A stretch of 20,087 nucleotides of DNA from Cylindrodendrum hubeiense (Eukaryota; Ascomycota; Sordariomycetes; Hypocreales; Nectriaceae). The translations under genes were made by a program, and so were the position numbers. Of this stretch, positions 18,516-20,087 are shown one piece after another. Location of the stretch: the NCBI GenBank assembly GCA_014621425.1, contig JAANBB010000606.1, positions 1 through 20,087 on the forward strand, written 5' to 3'. The notes below the pieces were generated by a model. The model made no database searches. It was not told the DNA's origin and worked only from the letters and a program-made list of their open reading frames with translations. The number at the start of each line of letters is the position of its first letter. Position 1 is the first letter of the stretch.

Positions 18516-20087
18516 TAGGAGCTATCCGGAGCGCGTCTCAGGATTTCTGGCTGATTTCTTTTTCTAATCCTTGGAAATATCCCTGGGTATTTCCTCTGGC
18601 TAGCCCAGACCGCCATAATATAGTGAGGTACACTATCGAGGATAATACTAATGCCCTACTATTACTGGGTTCTATAACAGTTATACTAGCTATCAGATCT
18701 AGAGGAATAGATTATAATTCAGTTTATTCTTAACTTAGATTTACAAGGATTTCCCCTATAATTATATACTATTAAAGAAATAGCTAACTAATTATTTGCT
18801 AATTATAATATACTATCTATTAGTAAGTATTGGGCTTTTAACTTTATTAGATAATAAGAGAAGTTAAAGATATGTTTTTTTTATAAATATAATTATTAGA
18901 GAGCTAAGTATAAAAATCTAGAGAAAATCTAGAAATAATTTTAGTTTATAGTAAATATAATTATAAAGTATAATATCTAATTAAATAATATCTAGAATTT
19001 TAATAAGACTAGCTTTTTTATAAGTATAATTATAAGTAAAATAATTATTATAAGTGTAAAAAGGTATAGATAATTAAAATTAATATAATCTAGAAACTAG
19101 AAATAGATTATAATAATTTAGATAATTAATATAAAAGGTTAGGTAATCTAATTATTTATTATAGATATAGGCTAATATTATCTTATTAATTAATATTAAG
19201 AAAGTAATTTCCTAGATAATTAGGTTATTATAATCTTTTAAAATAATTAGACTAATAATAAAATAAGCTTTAAATAACTAAAGTATTTTAACTAGTTTAT
19301 AATTAAGTGATTAAATAGTTATTATTATCTTCTAATCCTTAATAGATATAAAAGTTATTATTCTATTAATTTTAAGAGATATTATAAGGAAAATAAGATT
19401 ATTATACTTTATATATTAACTTATTTATCTTATTTACTTTAGTCTCTTAATATTAAATATCTTAGCTTGTTAAAGAAAGTATATAATTAAAAAATAAAAT
19501 ATTTAATTAGATATTCTATAACTTATATTTTAAAGACTAAGTTCTTCCTAGCCTTTTATATTACTTATTAAGCTATTATAATAGAATAAAATATTAGATT
19601 AGCTTTTAGAAGGACTAGGCTTATCTCTCTTAACTTAAAAAGTGTGATCTTAAAGCTTAATATATAGTTATAGACTCTAATACTAATTAAGGAGGAGGTT
19701 AGATTCTTAATTCCTTAGATTTTAAAGACTCTAAAGACTATACTTAAAACTAGATCTTAGTCTAAATACCTTAAAAGATAAAGATAATTATTAGAGGGGT
19801 ATGACTTTTTATTATATAAGTATAATCTTATATAAATATAACTTTTCTATTATTTTTATTAACTTAAAAATAATTATTAGTATATAGGAATTCTATTATA
19901 TTTCCTTTTTATATCCCTTAGTATTTAACCTATTATAATTAAAATAATCTTATCTCTAAGAATAATTATTATAAATATCCTAATAATTACTCTTAGAGTC
20001 TATTCCTAATTAGCCTCCCCCACTCCCCCCCCCCAAATTAAATATACCTTACTACTAATAAACTAATATTAAACCGGATCTTAAATC

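Larger units (their letters stand above)
17441..20087. repeat. AT-saturated, RIP-like gene-free block
   Basis: The sequence becomes dominated by TA, TAAT and ATTA words, with very few G or C bases over long stretches, especially from 18700 onward. All frames are dense with stops. In Pezizomycotina this is the usual look of old transposable elements mutated by RIP (C-to-T changes, mainly at CpA), often at centromeres, subtelomeres or between gene islands. I cannot recover any transposon protein from it. A run of ten C at 20025-20034 near the right edge is out of keeping with its surroundings. The block contains two less decayed motifs, listed separately. Confidence 0.75.

Noticed and set aside
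20025..20034. Run of ten cytosines
   Set aside because: Odd in AT-rich DNA, but a single homopolymer near the edge gives no functional clue and may include sequencing or assembly error.
1..20087. CRISPR arrays, tRNA or rRNA genes, bacterial-type operons
   Set aside because: No regular spacer-repeat array, cloverleaf or conserved rRNA segment was seen. The gene structure is eukaryotic throughout.

Overview
The window looks like nuclear DNA of a filamentous ascomycete, probably a Sordariomycete and perhaps Hypocreales. The reasons are the genes' short introns (42-63 nt in all but one case) with GT...CTAAC/CTGAC...AG signals, CA-rich leaders before several start codons, a kynureninase with the Asn-Gly-Thr-rich insert I associate with moulds, and a long AT-saturated block at the right edge that resembles DNA decayed by repeat-induced point mutation (RIP). 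The genus cannot be fixed from the sequence alone.

Left part (1-11255). Four long, intron-poor genes of unknown role form two divergent pairs. Pair one is a 766-residue protein shaped like a DEAH-box helicase but without the ATPase motifs (minus, 671-2971) and a 576-residue AT-hook protein with a 4 x 15-residue repeat (plus, 3340-5070). Pair two is an 819-residue coiled-coil protein (minus, 6748-9268, one intron) and a 448-residue protein of unknown family (plus, 9909-11255). Between the pairs lies a conserved gene for an EVE-domain (THYN1-like) nuclear protein (minus, 5426-6504, four exons). These four genes are the best candidate here for an undescribed system. That reading rests on layout and remote resemblance, not on a recognised pathway.

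Middle (11827-15242). Indoleamine 2,3-dioxygenase (minus) and kynureninase (plus) are divergent neighbours sharing a 526-bp promoter region. They catalyse the first step and a later hydrolytic step of tryptophan breakdown through kynurenine, the route to 3-hydroxyanthranilate and de novo NAD. The 3' end of the dioxygenase gene is partly duplicated just downstream of its stop codon.

Right (15481-20087). A short-chain dehydrogenase/reductase appears broken across several frames but resolves into one 342-residue protein with eight exons, including a proposed 6-nt microexon that carries the catalytic Asn. Beyond about 17440 the DNA becomes very AT-rich with no gene. It contains a 17-nt direct repeat with palindromic character and a GC-richer island of repeated GGAAATC motifs.

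All gene models were assembled by hand from splice signals and protein-family expectation. Wherever exon lengths are given, the exon sum is divisible by three and the joined frame is open.
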